Shown in pieces: positions 40,793 to 52,617 of a stretch of 64,000 bases of DNA. Numbering within the stretch: position 1 is the stretch's first letter; each line of letters opens with the position of its first letter. The DNA comes from Toxorhynchites rutilus septentrionalis. Lineage: Eukaryota; Arthropoda; Insecta; Diptera; Culicidae. A program made the position numbers and the translations under genes. The notes below the pieces were generated by a model. The model had not been told where the DNA came from, did no database searches, and saw only the letters and a list, made by a program, of their open reading frames with translations. The stretch covers positions 277,671,803 through 277,735,802 of the forward strand of contig NC_073745.1 of assembly GCF_029784135.1 (NCBI RefSeq), in the 5' to 3' direction.

Positions 40793-43700
40793 ATGTTGTA
40801 CACCTATGACTACCTGACGAGAAGCTTTGATGAAGGTGAAATAAAACTGAAAAAGAAAAAAAACACTGTTCCAGCTGTGCATTCCAAGTTGAATACAAGC
40901 CAACAAGCCAATTTTAAAATAAATTTCGAAGCTATACGTCAAATGAACTGTCTTGAGGAAACTCATGTTGGTGAGTAGTTCTTTAATCTGAAAAATGATT
41001 CAATATTATAGCAATTTCAGCTCAAACTGATCACCTACTACCTAAATTATTTCCGATTATTTCAAACTTTGTATATACGATGGCGGTTATTCAAAATTCA
41101 AAACTCCAATTTTCATTATTAACCCTCCTGTATTCGCTCGCAATTAGGTACATATAAAGTGGAGCAGTAAGCAGAGTATATTTGTATTGGTAAACAAAAT
41201 ATGGTGTCATTATTATGTCAGAAAAACTCACGGTTTCATGATTTTATGAGCCAAATAGCTCACGAATTTTGTAACTGATTGTTATTTTAATACATGACAA
41301 TTGTATTGTGACGAATATCCACTGCACACTGTCACATTATATTCATACACTCGGTCCAACTTCTATAAAACCACCCTGATTCTATTTCATTGCAACACAA
41401 ACAGTTATAATTTCAACAAGATACATTCATACATTGTTGAATGCCTAGAATAAAGTATATTTAACGCCAATTTCGTTCAAAAGAGTTCTTTGTTTATTTA
41501 TTGTGCTTAGATATGTAAATTTCAGTTGTCCAGTTTCTAAAAGACCATTTCAAAATTCACAAGTATTATAAATGAAAAATTCCAGACGATCGGCTTATTT
41601 ACATGTCAATAATTTGCAAACTTGCGATTTCGGCTAATAACTTGGAAAATTCGTACTGGAATACTATTTATCAAATTCTGCTGAACGGATTTCACGATTT
41701 TTTTCCACGTTTCCGAATCTGCTCCACCTAATATTCTTGCTCATGGATTCACTCGTAAAACCATAACTCGTATACTCGCGCACGCTGTCACAGACCGTAC
41801 GTGTCTCTGTAATATTCCTATGGTGTACTATTTAGGTGTGATTGTTATTCATTTAAATAAATGGATATAATTCAATGAAAAATCTCCAGAAAATATGTTT
41901 TCTTCAACTTAATTCAATTTTAATAGTCATAGCTTCTTCGAAACTGAATTTTGGATTTTTCTGTCTGTAAAACCGTGCGCGCAAGCATAAGAGAGTTTTT
42001 CTTCTGTAGGAGCATTGAACCACTGCGACCATTAGTTTGATTAGTTCGATAAGAGGATTCATTTATAATTATAGTTGTGACTCATTTTGATGTGGGGGAA
42101 TCAACGAGGAATTCAAAAACCTTTCAAAAATCATAACTCGAAAACCGATTTTCTCATTTAAATATTATGTTTTACAAAGTTGTACAGAAGTTATTGTCAT
42201 AATTCGAGAACAGCAATATCGAGAATTAATTCTACGCACGATTTCACATGAAATTGGTACAAGAATTATTATTCTATGGCTAACCGTTCTTGATATAAAA
42301 CTTCAATATGGAGATGAATTGAAGGAAGAAGGTCAATAATATCTTCATTTTCATGGAGCCGAGACAATATGACAATAACTTTTGGCCAATTTTGTAGAAC
42401 ATTATATTTTAATGGGAAAATTGGCATTCGAGAGATATTTTTTTGAAGAAAGGGTCACTGTTCGCTGGAACCCTCATGAAAAAACAGTCACAGTAATTGA
42501 TGAATTAATAATGAAAAGTGGAATTTTGGGTAATCGCCATCATACATAGTTTAAAATAATCGAAAAGGTTCGCAGATGTATATAGTAACACTTTATTTAT
42601 AGAAAATGAACAAAATGTCCTCAACATCAATTTACCCAAGGATATCACAATAAAAAAAACCAAGATACCACCTGAGAATCTTGATAATATCACAACACAA
42701 CAACTGTGCGATGGTATGTAAAAAAAAACCGATTGTTATTATATGGATAAAAATAAAGATACAAAATATTTCCAGTTAATTTTGTCAGGATGCCGAAAGC
42801 TACTGTTGCAGCAAAACAAGCTTCAATAAAAAAAACCAAAATACCACCTGAGAACCTTGATAATACCACAACACAACAACTGTATGATGGTATGTAGAAA
42901 AAAAAACTGATTGTTATTACATGGATAATTATATAGATACCAAATATTTCCAGTTAATTTTGCCAGGATTCCGAAAGCTAGTTTTGAAGCAAAATCAGTT
43001 TCTACCAATGTATCCACGAGTGGTACGAAACGTCAGTTTCATGGTAATGAATTTATTGTACATTACTATTTCAGCACAATCACTACAAACTTCAATCTAT
43101 TTCATTTGATTTTTGATTTATTTTTCAATGCACAAATTAGTTATTATTTCATTATTCTTATTATTTCATTGTAGTTATACAAGAACCGCGAACACTATTC
43201 TTACGTCCAGCTCCCGGAAAAGCTATTCGTTTAGAAGGTATGTTAAAATAATAATCTCTAACAATTTATGAATCATTCAAAGTTTTTTGTTTGCAGATAA
43301 TGATATTGAAAAATCTATATCCGTGTCCGGAAAAGCTGTTTGTTTAGAATGTAAGTTGAAATAAAAATCCTTAACAATTGATGAATCATTCAAAGTTATT
43401 TATTTGCAGATGATAATACAAAAAAAATAAATCCGTACCCGGAAAAGCTATTCGTTTAGAAGGTATGTTGAAATAAAAAGCACTAGTGCTTGATGAATCA
43501 CCCAAATTTATTTAATTGCAGACGATTATACTGTAAATTCTACATATGTAAATTCTGAGTCAGAGGGAGTTGAAAAATCTTTGATTGTCATTGGTAAATA
43601 TGTACAATTGTTAAAAAACATGATGTCTTCAGCAATTATGAATATATTTTTTGTTATTCTTTCGTTTTTTATATTTTGTATGTCAATAAAGCCACTAAAA

Positions 43701-44314
43701 GTAACTATACAATTTTATTACAGACAAAAAATTGGATATTATGAACAGATACATAATAGCGATGAAAAATGCCATAGAGAACATAAGCGTTGACATCCAA
43801 ACATCTGTGAAGACAAATATTTGTGCTAACAGCAAAATTCGCCTACCAATAAGATCTGACCAAGATTTATTGACTCTTGAAGAGTTGTCGAAATCTCAGC
43901 AGGGAGAAATTGGTTTACGAGAGAGATTCAGCATAGAGTCATCTGAATCAATGTACGGATTTTTTAGATCTATTGTGCAGCTGCTGTTCGCGAATACTGG
44001 CCATTATACGTGGACTGGTAAGTCTGCGTATAATGCTCAGTATGGCACAGCATCTGGCAATGCGTCTGAACTTCATATAGTTGATGTTCTTATAGGTACT
44101 TCTTTTCTCTCTCTAAATTGTCATGTTTTTCAATTTTTGTCGTTTTTTCCAATGGAGTTTAATCCTTGTTTTTTTCAATTACTTTTCAGATGTTGCACAA
44201 ACAAAGTATCATGTTGATCGAAGCCGTTCCAAAACCGAATTTATGAGAGCACTACACAACTTTAATGAATCAGTAGCATCTCGTCGAAAGCGTAAAAATA
44301 ATGACAATACCTAA
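40793..44314 (+). CDS. Multi-exon companion gene of the EnSpm-like element, DUF4806-like C-terminus, repeated mini-exons
   Basis: Exon 1 is 40793-40970 (MLYTYDYLTRSFDEGEI...), followed by exons 42576-42713, 42776-42889, 42954-43043, 43175-43237, 43297-43350, 43410-43462, 43522-43593, 43724-44095 and 44190-44314. All junctions use GT-AG and phase 1, so each internal exon is symmetric. Exons 2-4 are partial repeats (KKTKIPPENLDN.TTQQL; VNF.R.PKA), as are exons 5-7 (PGKAIRLE / SGKAVCLE). Exon 7 is 53 nt against 54 in its sister, so it breaks the frame or is skipped. The last two exons (about 165 residues: IRLPIRSDQDLLTLEEL..., LLFANTGHYTWTGKSAYNAQYGTA) resemble DUF4806. A transposon accessory role is inferred from its position 170 bp downstream of the transposase. 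Confidence 0.62.
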
Positions 44315-46105
44315 TTTTTTTCTAACTAGCAGACCGGCAAACCTCATCCGGCAACAAGATTTTAATAAATTTGATCAAGTCTCCTGTTTCCGTCGTTTTT
44401 CTAAACCTACATAAAATCTATAATATCAATAAGTGCTTTAATAGAACAGTGTCCGAATTCGATTGGATTCAATAGTTTACATTTACTTTTCAAGTAATCA
44501 GGTTGAACGAATCACATGTAGGCCATGTAAGTGATGTAAATGGTTATCAACATCCTGGCTTATTATCAAATGGTATACTAAGAAGTTCAGTTAGCTTACC
44601 GCAATGTAAGAAATCTTAAACAACAAATTCGTGACCCCAAAATTAATAGAAACATCGAACTTAAAAACAAAATATAATTTTAATCAGCAGGGTGATTGTG
44701 GTAGGGTAATTTAATTAGTAGGCAGTAAACGTGTGAACAAAATTCCCAATAAAAGTTACTTTTATTTAGGTTTTGCTAACTTTCCGATTGATTTTCATTT
44801 TGACATATAAACCTAATAATAACTTAAATCTGCTGTTCCGTTTTCTAGTTCAATCGTGATGTACGGACACACAATCATATTTATTATTATATATATTGAT
44901 TATGAAAATAGATGGATAAATGAGAAAATCGCTAAATGATATTTTTAATTTAATGCTTTTCCTACTTCTCGATTGACTTTCATTTCAGATCGAAAACCGT
45001 AAACAATGTGTGTACAACATGTGATACAGAGGAATACAAACTATTACGCTGGTCTAACATAAAAAAAAGCAAGAATGCTGTATATTCATTTTTCTTAATA
45101 AATAACTTAATCAAAAACAGTACAATATGGAATGAATTAATGCTGAAAAATTATTAAAAAAAAGATCCAAGGTATCACCTAGAAAAATATTCGGATATTG
45201 GAATACATTGTTACTTACTGTTAAGAAAAATTGTAAATAGAAATTACACTCTAATGAACAAATGTAAATATTGTATAATACGGTATAGATGAATATAATC
45301 TGCATCAAATAATATACTATTCCAAAAAGGTTGATGGAAAAACTTAAGAGAAACAAATACTCAGAATTGTGCAAGTAAAAATCGAAACAAGTTCAAAATC
45401 GAAACAAAAGGTTCACTATATTTTAAAAATTCAAAGAATCTATACTTTAGAAATTTAAAGTTTCGCCTAGAAATAATAAGTAAATTGTACAAGTAAAGTG
45501 AAAGTCTTGCAGAAGAGAAACAAAATAATCGTTTTTTCTATTAAATGAAATTGTGCACTACAAGCTATATAATAAACAAATAATAGTTCCCATTCATCCA
45601 TAGTTTCTCCTGGAAAACAAGAAAATAAAGAATATTTGAATGATAGAAATGAATCTGTATCAAAAACTGATTATAATTTATTAAAGTAGTTTTAGATTCG
45701 ACACATCTGTGTTTTTAGGAAAACTGGTAAAAATAAGCTTGAAACATCAAATTATATGAACAAATTAATATAAATGCTAAACAAACACTTAAAATCATAT
45801 ACTAGGTTATATTACATTAATTACTAAGTTATGTTTATTTGTATATTTACGATACATTGTATTTTTATTATATGCGTTTCTATTTCATATTTTTTTAAAT
45901 AACAAAATGTTTAAAATTTATCATCAGTGTATTTTCCTTTACATTTTCAATAATAATTTTACCAATTTAAACCATATATGGTGCAGTGCTGGAAGCAGCG
46001 TTACATGCAGGTCGACGTCTTGCACATGTTGGCGAAAAAGTGACGTCAAGTTGTTCGATGAATGCATATGAAAGGTCGATAACTCGATTGCAAGGTGGCA
46101 GCATT
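44315..46105. other. AT-rich spacer, no gene recognised
   Basis: About 1.8 kb of strongly AT-rich DNA without supported coding sequence. The 3' terminus of the EnSpm-like element probably lies here but I could not find a matching inverted repeat. Confidence 0.5.
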
Positions 46106-48099
46106 TGAGGTCGATTGTTGACATTTCATCGACCCGATCTTGGCAGGCAAAACGGAATGTGGGTGGTTATAGACCATAAAACCGTTTGGAAACATTTGCA
46201 GAAGATTGCATTCCAAAAAACAGGAAGTGGGTTATATCTATGGTATAACCGCAAGGGTGACGTAGGACTATCGTTGATTTAGAGATCATTTGTTTGAAGT
46301 TGAATTAAAATCCATTCTGAATGAATGAATAAATGAATATTTGGGGGACTTGGAAAACGAGAGCGTTACGTTGGAGGCACAAGGTTTTATGCATCCAATA
46401 TAGGATACGAAAAACCTTGTTCTGAAGAATAATCTTCAGAAGCTAACCTGCTAACTGTACTTGATTGACAAATCACAAACCCAAATGTATTATATGGATA
46501 TTTTATGGATAGAAAACATTAAAATAAATTCTTTCGCTTGAATGTAATTTTCCAGATTAACTGGCAGATTATTTTCCAGCAACGATTAGATATTTCCACA
46601 TTTTCCTTGATACTGGAAGCCCACCAGTGGTTAATACTAACTCGATAACCACCTGTTAATAGCACTTGATTGAAAAATATTTGGTCACAGTGTTACATGG
46701 ATAGAAAACATTAAAATAAACTCTTTCACATGAATGTATTTTTAAATACCCAGAGGAACTGGCAGGTTATTTTCCAGCAATAATTAGATCTTCCCGGAAC
46801 TTTCTCGATGCTGAATGGCATCCAAACGGAAAGAATTCTGCGCGTGTATGTGTCTCCTCCAGCACGTTAGAAAACGATGTTGTCTTGTCGATTTTTTTTT
46901 ATCCAAAATATATATTTTATTAAGGCTCATATGGCGTCAGCCTAACGGGGCCGGGAGTTCAATATTTCGACAATGTTTGCATACAACTATGTTAGTAATA
47001 TGTAACCGATTAAAGGGTGTGTCACATCAAATTGCATCACGGAAAAAACGCTGTAGAAATTTAATTTTTAGGAATTATATCTTCTGCCTTCGCTTATAAT
47101 CAGATAAGAGTGTATAGATCACGTTGGCCATGCTTCACTGTCAATTTTTCGTAAATTCGGAAAAATGTCGTCGAACGAAAAAGAGCGTCGTGAATTAATC
47201 CTGTGCACTCATTTCGAGAATCCGGAGTTGTCACATCGGGACATCGGTAAGATGCTGGGAATCGTCCAATCCACGGTCAGCAGAGTACTAAAACGATACT
47301 TCGAGAACCTAACCATCGACCGGAAGGTGAAGAACGGCAAAAATGGATGCTCCGTCAGTGAGAAAGATCACAAGCGCGTAGTTAAGCAGTTTAGACGTGA
47401 TCCGAGAAGTTCGGTCCGGGATGTCGCCAATAAGCTGAATTTGTCAAGTTCATTCGTCCAGCGGACCAAGCAGCGGGAGGGCCTGCGTACATACAAGGTT
47501 CAGAAGGCTCTTAACCGCGACGAAAGGCAAAACATGGTGGGGAAGACGCGAGCCCGGAAGCTGTACACTGAAATGCTGACGAAGCCGCATTGCCTGGTAA
47601 TGGACGACGAAACCTACGTCAAAGCGGACTTTCGTCAGCTGCCGGGTCTGTTGTTCTTCTCCGCAGAGGACAAATTCAGCGTTCCGGAGGAGATTCGCAA
47701 GCAGAAACTATCCAAGTTTGCCAAAAAGTACATGGTGTGGCAAGCGATCTGCTCTTGCGGAAAGCGGAGCTCCCCCTTCGTGATGACCGGCACGGTAAAC
47801 GGGCAGGTTTACCTTAAGGAGTGCCTACAGAAGCGCTAACTACCACTATTGAAGCAGCACGAGGGCCCGACCATCTTCTGGCCGGATATCGCTTCGTGCC
47901 ACTATTCAAAGGACGTGTTGGAGTGGTACGAAGCCAGCGGGGTCACCTTCGTGCCAAAGGAAATGAACCCGCCCAACGCGCCGGAGCTTCGCCCAATAGA
48001 CAAATATTGGGCGATTATGAAGCAGGCCCTCCGGAAGAACCCAAAAGTTGTCAAATCGGAGGCGGACCTCAAGAGAAAATGGATTTCTGTTCAAAAAAA

Positions 48100-50099
48100 C
48101 AGGAAGTGGGTTATATCTATGGTATAACCGCAATGGGGACGTATGACTATCGTTGATTTAGTGATCATTTGTTTGAAGTTGAATCTAAATTCATTCTGAA
48201 TGAATGAATAAATGAATATTTGGGGGACTTCGAAAACGAGAGCGTTACGTTAGAGGTACAAGGTTTTATGCATCTAATATTGGATACGAAAATGTCCTAC
48301 TGATGGGGAAGAATAATCTTCAGAAGCTTTCCTGCTAATTGCACTTGATTGAAAAATTACAGAACTAAATGTATTTGGTCGCAGTATTATATGTATAGAA
48401 AACATTACAATAAATTCGTTCGCTTGCATGTAATTTTCAATTCCAAGAGGAACTGGCTGATTATTTTGCAGCAACGACATCTTTCCGGATTCTCCTCGAT
48501 TCTTCTCGAAATCCACCAGTGGTTAATGCTAACTCGATAACCACCTGTTGATTGCACTTGATTGAAAAATCACACAATTAATTGTATTTGGTCGCAGTAT
48601 TAAATGGATAGAAAACATTATAATAAACTCTTTCGCTTGAATATAATTTTCAAGTCCAAGTGGGACTGGCAGATTATTATACAGCAACGATCACTTCATT
48701 CCGGATTCTTCTCGATAACCAGCGAGCGTAAAGAGTTGCACGCGTGTATGCGTGTGGCAGTTGCTTCGATACCTTAAGCGGAACCAATTTTCGATGCTGG
48801 TACTTTCTCGGCCGTCTTCTCTTCTCCTTCTGATGGATCGACTTTTCTGCCCTCACTCACAGTTCCAAACAAACTGCATCTCTTTCAGGTCAGGTCAGGC
48901 CAGGTAATGAATCCCTCGATCCCTCGCCGTCCAGCTCGTTCAATTACGATGTTGCCTTGTCGATGTCCTCACGAAAAATGAATACATTTCACCACCAGAA
49001 TATCGCTTATATATGCTTTTTGTGCGTGATTGAATGGAGAGAAGGTGTAGTTTACGATGTCAATTCGGAAGGCAAACTAGAGGGGAATGAACTCTCTGAG
49101 TTTGAAACTTTCGGCAACTGAGCATTAATCGATTGAAAATTATATAATTTTCACGATGCAAAACATTTTCCGTTGCGCGCGCATACAATATTGGATACGA
49201 AAATTTTCTACTTATGGGGAAGAATAATTTTCAGCTTTCCTGTTAATAGCGATTGATTGAAAAACCACAAAACCAAATGTATTTGGTTGCAGTGTTATAT
49301 GGATAGAAAACATTAGAATAAACTCTTTCGCATCAGTGTGTTTTTCAATTCCCAGGGGAACTGGTAGAGTATTTTTCAGCAACGATTAGATTTTCCCAGA
49401 TTTTCTTCGATACTCGAAGCCCACCAGTGGTTAATGCTAACTCGATAACCACCTGTTAATTGTACTTTATTGAAAAATCACAATACCAAATGTATTTAGT
49501 CGCAGTGTTACATGGATAGAAAACATTAAAATGAACTCTTTCGCATGAATGTATTTTTCAGTAACGATTGGATCTTTCCGAAACTTTCTCGATGCTGAAT
49601 GGCATCCAAACGAAGAGTTCCGCGCGTGTATGTGTGTGTGGCGGCTGCTCCGATCTCTTCCCGGGGAACCGTTTGTGGCGTCACTCCTGATGGATTCTTT
49701 TCTGGCCTAAGGTGCACAAACAGGCTCTTGGTGACACCGTTCATCCGCGCTTTCATGATAAACGAAGAGATTCACCACAATAGCGACAATATGCTCCAAT
49801 CGCTGTTCAATTATAACTGAGTGGACTTCCAAGCGGCGCTCGCTTATATACCGATTGATGATTTTAATAGCCTGTTTTGAAAGCAATTTTAAGACTATTG
49901 AAACAAGTTTTTGAATCAAAAAGTAACAAGTATATAACGCGTAGACATTTTATCTTTCGAATGAAGTGTTTATCATACCGGTTCGTTCAGTTGTTTAGGA
50001 GCTATTAACGCTCAAAATCTCGGTCTCCGGCGTAACGTTTCGTTTTCGAAACTTTGATTTTACACCCCGGTATAGAAATGAAAGACGTAATCCTACGTC
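48100..50099 (+). mobile_element. Hairpin-ended family, copy 7 (GGTTATA subtype), 2.0 kb
   Basis: Borders are exact because the element sits in a known coding A-run: seven A before CAGGAAGTGG and five A after ...CCTACGTC, where the gene frame needs eight in total, so about four to six A were duplicated. The interior has four or more imperfect units of about 215 bp (48320-48740, 49230-49600) and a TATA/Inr pair on the minus strand. Length is 2,000 bp. Confidence 0.88.
49815..49860 (-). promoter_or_regulatory. TATA plus initiator-like core promoter in copy 7
   Basis: On the minus strand, ATCAATCGGTATATAAGCGAG precedes, with TATATAAG (49850-49843) 32 bp upstream of the A of TCAGTT (A at 49818), an arthropod Inr consensus. 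A CAAT-like CAATCGG is just upstream of TATA. The spacing is that of a real Pol II core promoter. The transcript would run leftward through the 49530-49800 block. Confidence 0.6.
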
Positions 50100-51566
50100 A
50101 AAAACTACAACCTGATGTTGTACAGAACCTTATGGACGGGGTAAAGAGGAAGGTGCGAGCATACGGGCTTGGGCTCGAAGTATGAATAAAAAGAAAAATG
50201 CCAAAAGTTGTTTAATAGTTTTTATTTTACTGTCTAAAATTTTCAAAAGGATCGGTCTACTGGGCGAATTTCTACAGCGTTTTTTCCGTGATGCAATTTG
50301 ATGTGACACACCCTTTCCTCGCGGTTGGCTCGAGGTTAGTATTACAAGTTTTCTCATAATTGGTATGTTGCAGTCTTCGATGCTCTGTACGTGTGCCCAA
50401 CACGGGATTATTCCTATTGGGATGCAGCTGACCATTAATCAGCAACGCCCCCCTATTCTGTTCCCCATATCTAGCGTGGTGCGTCTTTCTCGACTCGAGG
50501 AATCCAGGATAGAATGGTCACTAGCCGGCGCAAACATCAGCTCGTGTAGAGTTGTCATGAGCGGTACAACCTTTGGCTCTTGTTGAATGATCAGTGGACT
50601 GAGGCAGTCTTGTCGATGTCCTCACGAAAAATGAATGCGTCTCACCACCAGAATATCGTTTAAGTATGCTTTTTATGTGTGATTGAATCGAGAGAAGGTG
50701 TGGTTTACGATGGCAATTTGGAAGGCAAACTAGAGGGGAATGAACTCTATGAGCTCAAAATTTTCGGCGACTGAGCAATAATCGATTGCGTGCGCATACA
50801 ATATTGGATACGGAAATATCCTACTGATGGGGAAGAATAATCTTCAGAAGCTTTCCTGCTAATAACACTTGGTTGAAAAATTACAAAATCAAATGTATTT
50901 GATCGCTGTGTTATATGGTTAGAAAACATTAAAATAAACTCTTTCACATGAATGTATTTTTAAATTCCCAGAGGAACTGGCAGATTATTTTCCAGCAATG
51001 ATTAGATCTTTCCGGAACTTTCTCGATGCTGAATGGCATCCAAACGGAAAGAATTCTGCGCGTGTATGTGTCTCCTCCAGCACGTTAGGCATCGATGTTG
51101 TCTTGTCGATGTCCTCACGAAAAATGAATGCGTCTCACCACCAGAATATCGCTTAAGTATGCTTTCTGTGTGTGATTGAATCGAGAGAAGGTGTGGTTTA
51201 CGATGGCAATTTGGAAGGCAAACTAGAGGGGAATGAACTCTCTGAGCTCGAAACTTTCGGCGACTGAGCAATAATCGATTGCTGGCGCATACAATATTGG
51301 ATACGAAAATATCCTACTGATGGGGAAGAATAATCTTCAGAAGCTTTCCTGCTAATTACACTTGGTTGAAAAATTTGAAATATGTGTGTGTGTAGCGATG
51401 TCTTCCCGGGGTACCGTTTGTGGCATCACCCTCCTCCTGATGGATTCCCTTCTGACCTAAGGTGTACAAACAGGCTCTTGGTAACACCGTTTATCAGCGC
51501 TTTCATGATAAACGAAGTTAGCTTCATCACAACAGCGACAACATGCTCCAATCGCTGTTCAATTAT

Positions 51567-51612
51567 AACTGAGTGGGTTTACGAGCGGCGCTCGCTTATA
51601 TACCGATTGGTG
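51567..51612 (-). promoter_or_regulatory. Same TATA/Inr-like promoter in copy 6
   Basis: TATATAAG (51602-51595) and TCAGTT (A at 51570) keep the 32-bp spacing, although the intervening bases differ from copy 7 (GTAAACCCAC versus GGAAGTCCAC). In copy 5 the two parts (39181-39188 and 38881-38886) are split by a SINE. Confidence 0.58.
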
Positions 51613-51857
51613 ATTTCAATAGCCTGTTTTGAGAACAATTTTAAGGCTATTGAAACAAGTTTTTGGATCAAAAAGTAACAAGTATATAACGCGTAGACAT
51701 TTTATCTTGCGAATGAAGTGTTTATCATACCATTTCGTTCAGTTGTTCAGGAGCTATTAACGCTCAAAATCTCGGTCTCCGGCGTAACGCTTTCGGTTTC
51801 GAAACTTTGATTTTACACCCCGGTATAGAAATGAAAGACGTAGTCCTACGTCAAAAA

Positions 51858-52535
51858 GCTGTATGGGTGCCACACGAGTTGACGCAAAAAAATCTTTTAG
51901 ACCGAATCAACGCCTGCCTGAAACGGAACGAACTCGACCCATTTTTGGAGAAGATGGTGACTGGTGATGAAAAGTGGATCACGTACCACAACCTAAAGCG
52001 AAAAAAGTCGTGGTCGAAGCGCGGTGAGCCGGCCCAAATCATCGCCAAGCCCGGATTGACGGCCAGGAAGGTTTTGCTGTGTGTTTGGTGGGATTGGAAG
52101 GGAACCATCCACTATGAGCTACTCAACTATGGCCAGACCCTCAACTCGGTTCTCTACTGCGAGCAGCTTGACCGTTTGAAGCAAGCGATTGGCCAGAAAC
52201 GGCCAGAAATGAACAATAGTAATGGTGTTCCAGTTTCCACCAGGACAACGCTCGGCCTCACACATCTTTGATGACCCGCCAGAAGCTACGGGAGCTCCGA
52301 TGGGATGTCCTATTGCACCCATCGTATAGTCCGGACCGGGCTCCAAGTGATTATCATCTCTTCCGGTACATGCAAAACGCTCTCGGTGATACTAAGTTGG
52401 CCTCAAAAGAGGCTTGCAAAAACTGGCTGTCTGAGTTTTTTGCAAATTTGGGGGGGGGGGGGGTTAACAAGGGGGGGATAATGAAGTTGTCTTCTAAATG
52501 GCAACAAGTTTGCTAACAAAACGGCGCATATTTGA
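51858..52535 (+). pseudogene. mariner M3 transposase, catalytic part
   Basis: Reads VWVPHELTQKNLLDRINACLKRNELDPFLEKMVTGDEKW (first Asp, quoted as motifs VWVPHEL and GDEKW), KRKKSWSKRGEPAQ, LLCVWWDWKG and LNYGQTLNSVLYC. An indel near 52227 shifts the frame at the second Asp motif (QDNAR region). The next frame gives MMTRQKLREL, YSPDRAPSDYHLF (Leu to Arg next to the third Asp), ALGDTKLASKEACKNWLSEFF, then a 14-base G-run at 52450-52463. Decayed and non-functional. Confidence 0.88.
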
Positions 52536-52617
52536 CTTAAATTGGATAATTTCAAGTATGTTAAATAATGCGTCAAATTTCGATCAGAAATACGACATTT
52601 CTTTTTCCCCAACCCTA

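Larger units (their letters stand above)
47165..50185 (+). pseudogene. DD37E transposase with full N-terminus, nonsense codon and insertion
   Basis: Starts MSSNEKERRELILCTHFENP, giving the N-terminal 21 residues missing from copy 1. The HTH and VMDDETY (first Asp) are intact. TTA became TAA at 47837-47839 (codon 225), after VYLKECLQKR. FWPDIAS and PELRPIDKYW follow in frame; the catalytic Glu of PIEKYW is Asp here. At 48099 the frame enters the nested element and resumes at 50105 with LQPDVVQNLMDG...YGLGLEV, stopping at 50183-50185. Non-functional for three separate reasons. Confidence 0.92.
47013..50315 (+). mobile_element. ITmD37E element, copy 2, split by hairpin-ended copy 7
   Basis: ITRs as in copy 1 (AAGGGTGTGTCACATCAAAT and complement). 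The left TA is at 47011-47012; at the right the TA reads TC, a probable point change. Removing the nested 2.0-kb element gives about 1.3 kb. Identity with copy 1 is very high over the transposase. Confidence 0.92.
46893..50607 (-). mobile_element. Retroposon (about 0.4 kb), split by ITmD37E copy 2
   Basis: An 11-bp duplication GTCTTGTCGAT occurs at 46882-46892 and 50608-50618. The minus-strand tail reads GAGCCTTAATAAAATATATA, then GGATAAAAAAAAA, at 46893-46940. The body is 46893-47012 and 50316-50607. It is probably a SINE or 5'-truncated LINE; no protein is recognised. Confidence 0.8.
46221..51852 (+). mobile_element. Hairpin-ended family, copy 6 (GGTTATA subtype), outer copy
   Basis: Left end CAGGAAGTGGG at 46221; right end ATGAAAGACGTAGTCCTACGTC ending at 51852. 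It lies in the A-run of mariner M3. The interior consists of several imperfect units of about 200-220 bp (for example near 46440, 46640, 50850 and 51340) with CACTTGATTGAAAAAT, ATGGATAGAAAACATT and GAACTGGCAGATTATTTTCC. A retroposon at 46893-50607, itself carrying two more layers, interrupts it; its own length is about 1.9 kb. No ORF is conserved. Confidence 0.82.
46110..52617 (+). mobile_element. mariner M3, split by a nested stack
   Basis: The left piece ends at 46220 with IDHKTVWKHLQKIAFQK, joining the M1-type sequence at an A-run. The right piece resumes at 51853 and ends with the ITR complement of GGTTGGGGAAAAAGAAATG at 52611-52617. Comparison with M1 (empty site, CCAAAAAAAGCT) shows exactly where the hairpin-ended copy 6 entered. 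The 5' portion upstream of about 46110 is decayed and no left ITR is visible. Confidence 0.82.

Noticed and set aside
49526..49756. 76-codon minus-strand frame downstream of the TATA/Inr pair
   Set aside because: The corresponding region in copies 5 and 6 differs by indels not divisible by three, so protein coding is unlikely.
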